Shown here: positions 1-7,453 of the stretch, piece after piece
Layout of the letters: each line of letters starts with the position of its first letter
Position numbering within the stretch: position 1 is the first letter of the stretch
From: CAYLOC01 sp964385195
GTDB lineage: Bacteria; Actinomycetota; Actinomycetes; Propionibacteriales; Nocardioidaceae
Reading direction: 5' to 3'
Length of the DNA: 19,889 nt
NCBI GenBank assembly: GCA_964385195.1
Contig: CAYLOC010000042.1
Coordinates: 1 to 19,889, forward strand
Notes under the pieces: generated by a model
The model's database searches: none
The model's input: the letters and a program-made list of their open reading frames with translations, nothing else
Told to the model about the DNA's origin: nothing
Translations under genes and position numbers: made by a program

Positions 1-28
1 GCCTGACCGCCCGGGCCTGACCGCCCGG
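1..28. repeat. 14-bp perfect tandem repeat, two copies
   Basis: The unit GCCTGACCGCCCGG occurs at 1-14 and again at 15-28 without a mismatch. It lies just past the 3' end of the ctaG-like gene, which is on the minus strand. The window begins inside or at the edge of the array, so further copies may exist to the left. Confidence 0.8.
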
Positions 29-29
29 G
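10..29 (-). terminator. Candidate terminator hairpin after ctaG-like gene
   Basis: CCCGGGC (10-16) pairs with GCCCGGG (23-29), giving a 7-bp GC stem with a 6-nt loop. It starts about 10 nt past the minus-strand stop codon at 40-42. No U-tract is visible before the window ends. The hairpin is formed by the tandem repeat itself, so a terminator role is only a suggestion. Confidence 0.35.
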
Positions 30-39
30 ACAGCCCCGG

Positions 40-1050
40 TCAGTCGCCCCCGCCGCCCGCGCGCTCCCGCTCGTTGAGGCTGCGCAACATCTCGTTGTAC
101 GCGGCCAGGGCGGCGTCGTCGTCATCGAGGTCCGCGGACCGGTCGATCGCCCCGCTGTCGCCGCCGATCGCGGCGTGGCTGGACAGCGTCGAGCGCCGTA
201 CCCCCTCCAGCCAGGCACCCGCGGTGGCGTTGTCCGTGCGGTGACTGAGCCACACCGCTGACACCCCGAGGATGAAGCACATCATCAGCATGTCGCCGTA
301 GAACCACATCACCCCACCGCCGAGGTACAGGTCGCGCACCAGGCTTGGTGCCCATTCCGGACGCCCGACGGCGTACGCCGGGAACAGCGGCTGGGTGGCC
401 TGCATCAACACGATGCCTACGACGGTGTCCGGCGCCATCCCCAGGAACAGGACGAGGATGCGCGTCGGGTGCGGGAGCCGCCGTCGAATCGGCTCATCGC
501 CCAGCAGCGGCCACAAGAAGATCAGACCCGCGACCAGGTAGAGCACCGCCTCGGCGTGATGCAGCCACATGTGCTGGACCATGTCGTTCATGAACGAGGT
601 GAGGTGGGTCCCGACGATCACCGCGGTGTAGATCGTGAGCCCGGTGAGCGGGAAGAACAACACCTCTGCCGGACCGGAGCGCACCGCCCGGGCGAGCCGC
701 CCGTCGGGGCCGCCGAAGGCGCCGATCCCTACCGTGAGCGGGGAGCCGATGACCCACAGCGCCGGCACCAGCATGATCAAGATCAGGTGCTGGATCATGT
801 GCACCCAGAACAGGGTGTGGGAGTAGGCGTCCAACGCGGAGTTGAAGCACACCACGGCGGAGAGTGTGCCCAGCAGGAACACACCGGCGCGCCACGCGGG
901 GACGCCCCGTTGCCGACGGCGGGCGGCGGCCCATCCCCACAGATAGGCCGCGCTGACCACCGCCAGCGCGACGTTCCATCCCCACTCGGCCTGCCAGTCC
1001 GTGAGGAGCACCCGCATCGTAAACGGATCCAGCATCCCCATCCCAGGCAT
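40..1050 (-). CDS. CtaG/Caa3-type cytochrome c oxidase assembly membrane protein
   Basis: 336 aa integral membrane protein of the caa3_CtaG family, whose members act in cytochrome c oxidase assembly, probably copper insertion, in the cytoplasmic membrane. Visible features are several hydrophobic helices, the family-typical helix containing HMIQHLILIMLVPALWVIG (about residues 84-102), a second His-bearing segment LHHAEAVLYLVAG, and a helix near MWFYGDMLMMCFILG. The last roughly 65 residues form a hydrophilic, Asp- and Arg-rich cytoplasmic tail. The ATG at 1050 is preceded by AAGGAG (plus-strand CTCCTT at 1058-1063) with 7-nt spacing, which fixes the start. It is divergent from smc across a 190-nt gap in which I see no convincing promoter. 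No oxidase structural gene is nearby, so this looks like a stand-alone copy. Confidence 0.85.
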   Translation of the reverse strand: MPGMGMLDPFTMRVLLTDWQAEWGWNVALAVVSAAYLWGWAAARRRQRGVPAWRAGVFLLGTLSAVVCFNSALDAYSHTLFWVHMIQHLILIMLVPALWVIGSPLTVGIGAFGGPDGRLARAVRSGPAEVLFFPLTGLTIYTAVIVGTHLTSFMNDMVQHMWLHHAEAVLYLVAGLIFLWPLLGDEPIRRRLPHPTRILVLFLGMAPDTVVGIVLMQATQPLFPAYAVGRPEWAPSLVRDLYLGGGVMWFYGDMLMMCFILGVSAVWLSHRTDNATAGAWLEGVRRSTLSSHAAIGGDSGAIDRSADLDDDDAALAAYNEMLRSLNERERAGGGGD

Positions 1051-1240
1051 GTCGCTACTCCTTGCTCACCAGTGGCGGGTCAGCCACACTTCGATTGTCT
1101 CCCATCGTTCAACGCGGGCCCACGGCAGGCACGGGTAGGCGTGGGTACCACGGGCAGCGGGCCCGAGTCGGTATCGTGTCGACTGGTCTTCCCCGACACG
1201 TGGGCCCGGCAGGCGCCTCCGACATCTGCAAGGAGCACCG

Positions 1241-4200
1241 TTGTACCTCAAGAGCCTGACGCTGCGTGGCTTCAAGTCCTTCGCCTCCTCCACCACCATG
1301 CAGTTGGAGCCGGGCATCACCTGCATCGTCGGCCCGAACGGGTCCGGGAAGTCCAACGTGGTCGACGCCCTCGCCTGGGTCATGGGCGAGCAGGGCGCGA
1401 AGTCACTGCGTGGCGGCAAGATGGAGGACGTCATCTTCGCCGGCACCGCAGGCCGGGCCCCGCTGGGCCGCGCCGAGGTCGTGCTGACCATCGACAACAC
1501 CGACGGCGCGTTGCCGATCGAGTACTCCGAGGTCACGATCTCGCGCACCATGTTCCGCAACGGCGGCTCGGAGTACGCCATCAACGGCCAGACCTGCCGC
1601 CTGCTCGACGTACAAGAGCTGCTCAGCGACTCCGGCATCGGCAAGGAGATGCACGTCATCGTCGGGCAGGGTCAGCTGGATGAGATCCTGCACGCCTCCG
1701 CCGAGGACCGTCGCGGCTTCGTCGAGGAGGCCGCCGGGGTGCTCAAGCACCGCAAGCGCAAGGAGAAGGCGCTGCGCAAGCTGGACGCCACCGAGACGAA
1801 CCTGAACCGGCTCGGCGACCTGCTTAGCGAGATCCGCCGCCAGCTGAAGCCGCTCGGCCGACAGGCGGAGGTCGCCCGGCGCGCCTCGGTGATCCAGAGG
1901 GAGGTGCGGGACGCCCGCGCGCGGCTGCTGGCCGACGACGTGGCCACCATGCAGCGCGAGCAGCAACGCGACCTCGCTGACGAGGAACAGCTGCGGCAAC
2001 GACGAGCGGACCTCGAACGCGGGCTGGGTGACGCACACGAGCGCGAGACCGCCCTGGCAACGGCCCTGCGCAGCGACGCGCCCCTGCTCGCGCGTGCCCA
2101 GCAGACCTGGTTCGACCTGTCCAGCCTGCGGGAGCGCATGCAGGGGACCGCAGGCCTCGCGGCGGAGCGGGTCCGCAATGCCACCGATGAGCCGGAGGAG
2201 GAGCGGCCGGCAGGACGGGAGCCGGAGGAGCTGGAGGAGGCCGCCGCGGAGGTCCGCGAGCAAGAGGCCGAGATCAACGCCGAGGTCGAGGAGCTGCGTG
2301 CCGGGCTCGAGGAGGCGATCGAGTCGCGCCAGCGCGCCGAGGCCGCACACATCGAGGAGGACCAGCGGGTCGCGGGGCTGTTACGTGCCGCCGCCGACCA
2401 GCGCGAGGGCCTGGCCCGGCTCACCGGACAGGTGAACAGCTACAAGTCGCGGGCCGCAGCCGCCGACGACGAGCTCGGCCGGCTGACCGCCGCCCGCGAC
2501 GAGGCCGTCGCCCGTGCCGACCGCGCCCAGCACGACTTCACCGCGCTGGAGACCAAGATCGCCGGACTGGACTCCGGCGAGGAAGGGCTGGACGCAGAGC
2601 ACGAGGCTGCGACCGGTCAGCTCAGCGACATCGAGGACCGGCTCGCCAAGCTCCGCGAGGAGGCCCAGACCGCCGAGCGGGAGCGGGCCGCGCTGGCGGC
2701 CCGCAAGGAAGCGCTGGAGCTGGGCCTGGACCACCGCGACGGCGCAGGGGCGCTGCTGGCCGCCAGTGAGCCGGTCTCCGGGCTGCTCGGCTCGGTCGCC
2801 GCGCTGGTGTCGGTGCACTCCGGGTACGAAGCGGCGGTGGCGGCAGCGCTGGGGTCCGCGGCGGACGCGCTGGCGGTCGCGGACATGGGCTCCGCGCTGG
2901 GAGCGATCGAGCAGTTGAAGGAGGGCGACCTGGGCCGCGCCGGGATGCTGCTCGGCGACGGCCCGGTCGATGACCAGACCTGGCCGGCACTGCCCGACGG
3001 CGCGGTCTACGCCGTCGACGTGGTCGACGCACCCGAGGCGCTGCGGCCGGCGCTGCGACGTGTCCTGTTCAAGGTCGCGATCACCACGGATCTGCCCGCC
3101 GCCCGACAGATCGTGGCCGAGTACGCCGATGTGGTGGCGGTGACCCGGGACGGCGACCTGCTCGGGTCCTGCTTCGTTTCCGGGGGCTCCGCGAGCCAGC
3201 AGAGCCTGATCGAAGTCCAGGCCGCGGTCGACGAGGCAGCAGCCGCGCTGAACGACGCGACCGCAGCGACCGAACGCGTCCGGTTCCAGGTGTCGCAGCT
3301 GGAGTCCGAGCGCGCCGAGGCGCAGCGCCGCGTCGACGTCTCGCTGGCGAAGCTGCACGAGTCCGACGCCGCCATGGCCGCGATCGCGGAGGAGCTGGGA
3401 CAGCTGGGATCGGCCGCCCGGTCCGCCCGCGCGGAGAGCGAGCGCATCTCACGCTCCATCGAGACGGCCGAGCAGGCCCGCGCAGAGGCGCAGTCGGGCC
3501 TGGCGGAACTGGAGCAGCGCCTGGCGGCAGCGCGGGAAGCGCCTGCGGAAGAGCCCGACACCAGCGGCCGGGAGCGTCTGGCCGAACAGGCGCGGACCCT
3601 GCGGCAGGCGGAGACCGACGCCCGCCTGACCCTCCGCACCGCCGAGGAACGCGCCCGTGCCCTGCACGGACGAGCCGACGCCCTGTCCAAAGCAGCGGAG
3701 CAGGAGCGCCGTGCCCGCGCCTACGCCGCCGCCCGCCGGGAACGCCGTCTGCGTGAGGCCAAGATCGCCACCGCGGTGGGGGAGGCGGCCCGGACCGTCC
3801 TGCAGGCGTTGGACCGGTCCCTCAACCAGGCGGTGTCCCGCCGCGAGGACGTGGAGCGGACCCGGGACGAACGGGAGCAGCAGCTCACCGAGGTCCGCGA
3901 GCGCATCCGCGAACTGGAGTCGGAACAGGCGGCGCTGACCGACACCGCACACCGCGAGGAGATGCTGCGGGCCGAGCAGCGCATGCGGATGGAGCAGCTG
4001 GAGCAGCGGGCGATGGACGAGCTCGGGCTCGACGTGGAGACTCTGGTCACCGACTACGGACCGGACCAGCCGGTCCCCGTCATCGTCGCCGACGAGGACG
4101 CCGCCGGCGATGGAGAGACGGAGGGTGACCAGGACGGTGAGGGCGAGACCTCGCCGTACGACCGTGCCGAGCAGGAGAAGCGGCTGCGCAAGGCCGAGCG

Positions 4201-4822
4201 TGCGCTGTCGCAGCTGGGCAAGATCAACCCGCTGGCGCTGGAGGAGTTCTCCGCGCTGGAGGAGCGGCACAAGTTCCTCACCGAGCAGATGGAGGATCTG
4301 CGGAAGACCCGCAAGGACCTCCTCGGGATCATCAAGGAGGTCGACGGGCGCGTGGAGCAGGTGTTCTCCGACGCGTACGCCGATGTGGCGCGAGAGTTCG
4401 CCGAGGTCTTCGGGCGACTGTTCCCCGGCGGGGAAGGCCAGCTGGTGCTGACCGAGCCCGACGACATGCTGGCCACCGGCATCGACGTCGAGGCCAGGCC
4501 GCCGGGAAAGAAGGTCAAGCGGCTGTCGCTGCTGTCCGGCGGGGAGCGGTCCCTGGTCGCGGTCGCGTTCCTGGTCGCGCTGTTCAAGGCGCGACCGTCA
4601 CCGTTCTACATCCTCGACGAGGTCGAGGCCGCGCTCGACGACACCAACCTGGGCAGGCTCCTCGGCATCTACGAGGAGCTGCGCGACGCCTCCCAGCTGG
4701 TCGTCATCACCCACCAGAAACGCACGATGGAGATCGCCGACGCGCTGTATGGCGTGTCCATGCGCGGGGACGGGGTGACGACGGTGATCAGCCAGCGCCT
4801 CCGCGAACCCGAGCCGGCCTGA
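1241..4822 (+). CDS. smc: Chromosome segregation ATPase Smc
   Basis: 1193 aa, the usual length for bacterial Smc, which works as a homodimer with ScpA/ScpB to organise and segregate the chromosome. The N-terminal head has Walker A GPNGSGKS at residues 31-38. A long charged coiled coil follows, then the hinge at about 510-650, the return coil, and the C-terminal head with the ABC signature LSGGERS (about residue 1098), Walker B FYILDEVEAALDD and the switch His in VVITHQKRTME. The start is TTG at 1241 with AAGGAG at 1230-1235 (5-nt spacing). Translation from it begins with the expected YLKSLTLRGFKSF. An acidic Asp/Glu/Gly-rich stretch lies at about 950-975, before the KINPLALEEF segment. The last codons and the TGA stop lie inside a 27-bp direct repeat. 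Actinobacterial smc is often followed by ftsY, which is not the case here. Confidence 0.98.
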   Translation: MYLKSLTLRGFKSFASSTTMQLEPGITCIVGPNGSGKSNVVDALAWVMGEQGAKSLRGGKMEDVIFAGTAGRAPLGRAEVVLTIDNTDGALPIEYSEVTISRTMFRNGGSEYAINGQTCRLLDVQELLSDSGIGKEMHVIVGQGQLDEILHASAEDRRGFVEEAAGVLKHRKRKEKALRKLDATETNLNRLGDLLSEIRRQLKPLGRQAEVARRASVIQREVRDARARLLADDVATMQREQQRDLADEEQLRQRRADLERGLGDAHERETALATALRSDAPLLARAQQTWFDLSSLRERMQGTAGLAAERVRNATDEPEEERPAGREPEELEEAAAEVREQEAEINAEVEELRAGLEEAIESRQRAEAAHIEEDQRVAGLLRAAADQREGLARLTGQVNSYKSRAAAADDELGRLTAARDEAVARADRAQHDFTALETKIAGLDSGEEGLDAEHEAATGQLSDIEDRLAKLREEAQTAERERAALAARKEALELGLDHRDGAGALLAASEPVSGLLGSVAALVSVHSGYEAAVAAALGSAADALAVADMGSALGAIEQLKEGDLGRAGMLLGDGPVDDQTWPALPDGAVYAVDVVDAPEALRPALRRVLFKVAITTDLPAARQIVAEYADVVAVTRDGDLLGSCFVSGGSASQQSLIEVQAAVDEAAAALNDATAATERVRFQVSQLESERAEAQRRVDVSLAKLHESDAAMAAIAEELGQLGSAARSARAESERISRSIETAEQARAEAQSGLAELEQRLAAAREAPAEEPDTSGRERLAEQARTLRQAETDARLTLRTAEERARALHGRADALSKAAEQERRARAYAAARRERRLREAKIATAVGEAARTVLQALDRSLNQAVSRREDVERTRDEREQQLTEVRERIRELESEQAALTDTAHREEMLRAEQRMRMEQLEQRAMDELGLDVETLVTDYGPDQPVPVIVADEDAAGDGETEGDQDGEGETSPYDRAEQEKRLRKAERALSQLGKINPLALEEFSALEERHKFLTEQMEDLRKTRKDLLGIIKEVDGRVEQVFSDAYADVAREFAEVFGRLFPGGEGQLVLTEPDDMLATGIDVEARPPGKKVKRLSLLSGGERSLVAVAFLVALFKARPSPFYILDEVEAALDDTNLGRLLGIYEELRDASQLVVITHQKRTMEIADALYGVSMRGDGVTTVISQRLREPEPA

Positions 4823-4837
4823 GCAGCGCCGACCCGT
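4811..4837. repeat. 27-bp direct repeat, left copy (over smc stop codon)
   Basis: The block from 4811 to 4837 matches 6591-6617 at 26 of 27 positions; the only difference is T at 4820 versus C at 6600. It includes the last three sense codons and the TGA of smc. Identity ends sharply on both sides. The two copies bracket the sigma factor/membrane protein cassette, so they look like borders of an insertion or an exchanged segment. Confidence 0.9.
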
Positions 4838-4849
4838 TCCCAGCCCGCA

Positions 4850-4865
4850 GCCGCCGCACGGCGGC
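4850..4865 (+). terminator. Weak hairpin after smc
   Basis: GCCGCC (4850-4855) and GGCGGC (4860-4865) form a 6-bp GC stem with a 4-nt loop, 28 nt after the smc stop. No T-run follows. It could be a weak intrinsic terminator or have no role. Confidence 0.3.
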
Positions 4866-4889
4866 ACCAGTGAAATCAGCGGGCACCCG

Positions 4890-4920
4890 TGACAACCTAT
4901 CCGGGGGCCTCCCCGCTCTA
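4890..4920 (+). promoter_or_regulatory. Possible ECF-type promoter before the sigma gene
   Basis: TGACAACC (4890-4897) followed after 16 nt by CGCTCTA (4914-4920) has the general AAC-N16/17-CGTC layout of many ECF-dependent promoters. The sigma factor could therefore read its own gene. The -10 half is an imperfect match. If correct, the GTG at 4889 cannot be the translation start. Confidence 0.3.
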
Positions 4921-4948
4921 CAGAGTGAGGAGGAGACGTGAAGGGCTG

Positions 4949-5473
4949 GTGGCCGCCACGGACACGGATGCTGATCAGCGGGAGAGCTTCGAGGAGTTCG
5001 TCGCTGCGCGCGGAGCCGTGCTTTGGCGTAGCGCTTGGTTGCTCACCGGCGATGACCAGCGGGCCGAGGACCTGGTGCAGACCGCCCTGGGCAAGACATG
5101 GCAGCACTGGGGGCGGGTGCGTCGTGCTGCCTCGCCGGAGGCCTACGTCCGTCGGGTGCTGTTCACCACGTACGTCGCGTGGTGGCGGCGCCGCTGGCGG
5201 GGGGAAGTTCCCAGTGATCCGATGCCGGAGGCGGATGCCGAGGATGAGGGAGCCCGGGTCGACGTACGCCGTGACGTGGCCGCCGCCTTGTCCACTCTGC
5301 CGAAGGGGCAGCGGGCGGTCGTCGTGTTGCGGTACTTCGAAGACCTCTCCGAGGCACAGACCGCGCAGTTGTTGGGTTGCAGCGTCGGCACGGTCAAGAG
5401 CCAGGCTCACCGCGCCCTGGCGGCGTTGCGTTCCTCCCCGTACCTGACCTCGGACGAAAGCGAGCGGCCATGA
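4949..5473 (+). CDS. SigE-family RNA polymerase sigma factor (ECF-like)
   Basis: 174 aa from the GTG at 4949. It should bind core RNA polymerase and direct it to a small regulon. Region 2 is FEEFVAARGAVLWRSAWLLTG followed by AEDLVQTALGKTWQHW, typical of the actinobacterial SigE family. Region 4 carries LPKGQRAVVVLRYFEDLSE and the helix-turn-helix TAQLLGCSVGTVKSQAHRAL near the C-terminus. The start is uncertain. GTG at 4889 gives 194 aa but has no ribosome binding site. GTG at 4949 has GAAGGG 3 nt upstream and AGGAGG farther off. The best AGGAGG/GTG pair (4928-4933, 4938) opens a different frame. The stop overlaps the next start (ATGA at 5470-5473), so the two proteins are probably made together. 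Both sit inside the direct-repeat-bracketed cassette. Confidence 0.9.
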   Translation: MAATDTDADQRESFEEFVAARGAVLWRSAWLLTGDDQRAEDLVQTALGKTWQHWGRVRRAASPEAYVRRVLFTTYVAWWRRRWRGEVPSDPMPEADAEDEGARVDVRRDVAAALSTLPKGQRAVVVLRYFEDLSEAQTAQLLGCSVGTVKSQAHRALAALRSSPYLTSDESERP

Positions 5474-6561
5474 CCGACGACTTCGAGCGGCGCCTTCGCG
5501 GCGTCCTTCGTGACGCGGTCGCAGAACGTGGGTACCGGCTCGACCGGGCCACCTCCGCCAGGCAACGTGGCCAACGGACGCGACACACGGTGTGGGGCGC
5601 CGCTGCCGCGGTGGTCGCCGTCGTGGTGGCAGCGGCCGTGGTGCCCTCCGTCCTGGCCAACCCGGGCAGCGACCAGCAGTCAGGGAACCCGACGACCACC
5701 TCACGCACAGCGCGTCTGCCGGTGATGCCGAACCAGTGCCCGAAGGTCACCGCGGCCACCCCGCCGACGCCCGGCGCAAGGGTGCCGGGCGGAGCTGTCC
5801 GGGTGTCCTTGTGTCCAGGCCCGTCCACTATCAACGCCGTCCCACCCGTCGACGCGCTGACCACCAACCTCGACCGGCTCACCCATCTGGTCAACACCTT
5901 GTCGAAGGCGCCCAGACACCCGAGATGTACGACGACCCGTGAACCGGCGTACACGATCATCTTCCACTACGCCGACCGGCATGCGGTGTCGGTGCGTGGT
6001 TACCTGGCAACGTGTCAGACCGTGCAGGTCGGCACCACGAACCGGTCCGGCGCCAAGCGGCTGTTACAGGCCTACACGATGGCGTTGGTGGATCAGCGCG
6101 CGCACACCACCCGCCCTGCCACGGTCGGGGACACTGCATCGGTGCTCTCGTGCCCCACGAGCATCGATGACGCCCCGCGTTCGATCCTTCAGTTCGCGTT
6201 CGGTCAGGTCTTCGCCTCCCCACACCGGATCTTCCACGTCCCGCTTGCGCGCGCCGAGATCTGCCAGCTGCCGGGTACCACCGGACACACTCGGTCTGGT
6301 GTGCTCACCGCTACGCAGGTGCAGCGGGTCAACACTGACCTCGCGGCGCACTTCCGCGGCCGCCCGCTGGGCGGGTGGGCCTGCCAAGGGCCGGCCACAG
6401 GGCCAGCCGGTCCACGGGTCCTGGTAGCGCTGACATCCTGGGGCGACCCGTTCATCTGGTCATCGACGGAATGCGGCCAGGCATACCGGATCACGAAAGG
6501 GGTGTTCTGGCGTCCCAGCGACGACGTCGCAAAGATGCTGGGCTCCCTCCTCGCCGACTGA
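5470..6561 (+). CDS. Single-pass membrane protein coupled to the sigma factor; duplicated four-Cys domain
   Basis: 363 aa, unrecognised family. It has a short basic cytoplasmic N-terminus (residues 1-40, rich in Arg), one transmembrane helix at about 41-63 (VWGAAAAVVAVVVAAAVVPS), and a roughly 300-residue extracytoplasmic part. That part has eight cysteines, four in each half. Each half ends with a similar segment: YTIIFHYADRHAVSVRGYLATC in the first, VLVALTSWGDPFIWSSTEC in the second, which suggests an internal duplication with disulfides. The start ATG overlaps the sigma stop (ATGA). Position and topology fit a regulator or anti-sigma-like sensor of the upstream sigma factor, but the N-terminal part lacks the HxxxCxxC zinc anti-sigma motif. 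The function is therefore inferred from context only. It contains one rare TTA codon (about 6063). Confidence 0.8.
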   Translation: MTDDFERRLRGVLRDAVAERGYRLDRATSARQRGQRTRHTVWGAAAAVVAVVVAAAVVPSVLANPGSDQQSGNPTTTSRTARLPVMPNQCPKVTAATPPTPGARVPGGAVRVSLCPGPSTINAVPPVDALTTNLDRLTHLVNTLSKAPRHPRCTTTREPAYTIIFHYADRHAVSVRGYLATCQTVQVGTTNRSGAKRLLQAYTMALVDQRAHTTRPATVGDTASVLSCPTSIDDAPRSILQFAFGQVFASPHRIFHVPLARAEICQLPGTTGHTRSGVLTATQVQRVNTDLAAHFRGRPLGGWACQGPATGPAGPRVLVALTSWGDPFIWSSTECGQAYRITKGVFWRPSDDVAKMLGSLLAD

Positions 6562-6577
6562 CCCAGGCCCGTGCGTT

Positions 6578-6599
6578 GGCCGGAGTCGGGGAGCCGGCC
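6578..6599. terminator. Inverted repeat between convergent genes
   Basis: GGCCGG (6578-6583) and CCGGCC (6594-6599) can form a 6-bp stem with a 10-nt loop, in the 55-nt gap between the membrane protein stop and the convergent permease stop. It could serve both strands, but there is no T-tract. Its right arm overlaps the right copy of the direct repeat. Confidence 0.3.
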
Positions 6600-6617
6600 C
6601 GAGCAGCGCCGACCCGT
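6591..6617. repeat. 27-bp direct repeat, right copy (ends at permease stop)
   Basis: Matches 4811-4837 at 26 of 27 bases, same orientation, 1780 bp away. Its last base is the first base of the TCA (6617-6619) that is the minus-strand stop of the DrrB-like permease. Removing one copy and the DNA between them would place the smc stop about 14 nt from that stop with both genes intact. Confidence 0.9.
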
Positions 6618-7453
6618 CACATCTTCCGGCTGAAGCTGCGCACCGACAACGGTGCGAAGACCGCCACGACCACGGCACACCCCAGCAGCGCCCATCCGAC
6701 CTCGCTGGTGATCTGTTCGTGGTTCGCCAGGTCCCGCATCGCCGAGATCACGTGGGAGACCGGGTTGACGTTGGCGAACGCCGCCAACCACCCCGGCATC
6801 GTGCTCGTGGGGACGAACGCGTTGGACAGGAACGTCAGCGGGAACATGATCATCAGCGAGATGCCCTGCACACCCTGGGCACTGCGTCCCACGGTCCCGA
6901 ACCAGGTGAAGATCCAGGCCAGCGACCAGCCGGTGATGATGGCGAGCACGATCGCACCCAGGACCCCGAGCACGCCACCGGCGGGCCGGTAGCCCATCGC
7001 GATGCCGGTGGCGAACGTCAGTGTCGATGCGATCGCATACCGGATGAGGTCGGCGATCATCGGCCCGGCCAGCGGCGCGAGACGCGCGATCGGCAGCACC
7101 TTGAACCGGTCGAAGACCCCCTTCTCCATGTCCTCCCGTAGCTGGACGCCGGTCGCCACGCACGCGGTCAGCACGGTCTGCCCGATCAGCCCGGGGATGA
7201 TCAGCGGCAGGTAGGCCTGCACGCCGCCGGAGATGGCGCCGCCGAAGATGTAGGCGAACATCGCGGTGAACAACAGCGGCTGGATCGTCACGTCGAAGAA
7301 CTGCTCGAAGTTGCGCCGCATCTTCTTGGTGGCGCGCCACGCCATCACCATGGTCTGGCTGATCGTGTCGTGGACCGAGACCCGGCCCGGCAGGACCGAC
7401 GGGTCCACGGTCCTCGGAGTGGGTGCGGGGGTCGACGTGGACACTGCGGACAT
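6617..7453 (-). CDS. DrrB-like ABC-2 type transporter permease
   Basis: 278 aa membrane subunit of an ABC-2 exporter, the usual length of DrrB-type permeases for drugs or lipids. The N-terminal 45 or so residues are cytoplasmic and Thr/Pro-rich. About six transmembrane segments follow, including QPLLFTAMFAYIFGGAI, ILAIITGWSLAWIFTWFG and GWALLGCAVVVAVFAPL. Between the first helices lies EDMEKGVFDRFKVLPIARL, the conserved cytoplasmic segment of DrrB-type permeases, and later SNAFVPTSTMPGWLAAFANVNPVSHV, also typical. The ATG at 7453 overlaps the ATPase stop by one base and has AGGAGG 7 nt upstream (plus strand 7461-7466). A GTG at 7456 is an alternative. It is co-translated with the ATPase. The substrate cannot be told from sequence. 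Confidence 0.92.
   Translation of the reverse strand: MSAVSTSTPAPTPRTVDPSVLPGRVSVHDTISQTMVMAWRATKKMRRNFEQFFDVTIQPLLFTAMFAYIFGGAISGGVQAYLPLIIPGLIGQTVLTACVATGVQLREDMEKGVFDRFKVLPIARLAPLAGPMIADLIRYAIASTLTFATGIAMGYRPAGGVLGVLGAIVLAIITGWSLAWIFTWFGTVGRSAQGVQGISLMIMFPLTFLSNAFVPTSTMPGWLAAFANVNPVSHVISAMRDLANHEQITSEVGWALLGCAVVVAVFAPLSVRSFSRKM

Noticed and set aside
469..1683. 404-codon plus-strand open frame across the ctaG-like gene and the smc 5' end
   Set aside because: It lies antisense to a clear CtaG protein and in the wrong frame for Smc; the composition is Arg/His/Pro-rich and non-protein-like.
2381..3358. 325-codon minus-strand open frame inside smc
   Set aside because: Antisense shadow of the Smc hinge and coiled coil; no plausible start or domain.
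4811..6617. Reading the bracketed segment as an insertion sequence
   Set aside because: There is no transposase, no terminal inverted repeat at the borders, and a 27-bp target duplication would be unusually long; only a repeat-bracketed cassette is supported.
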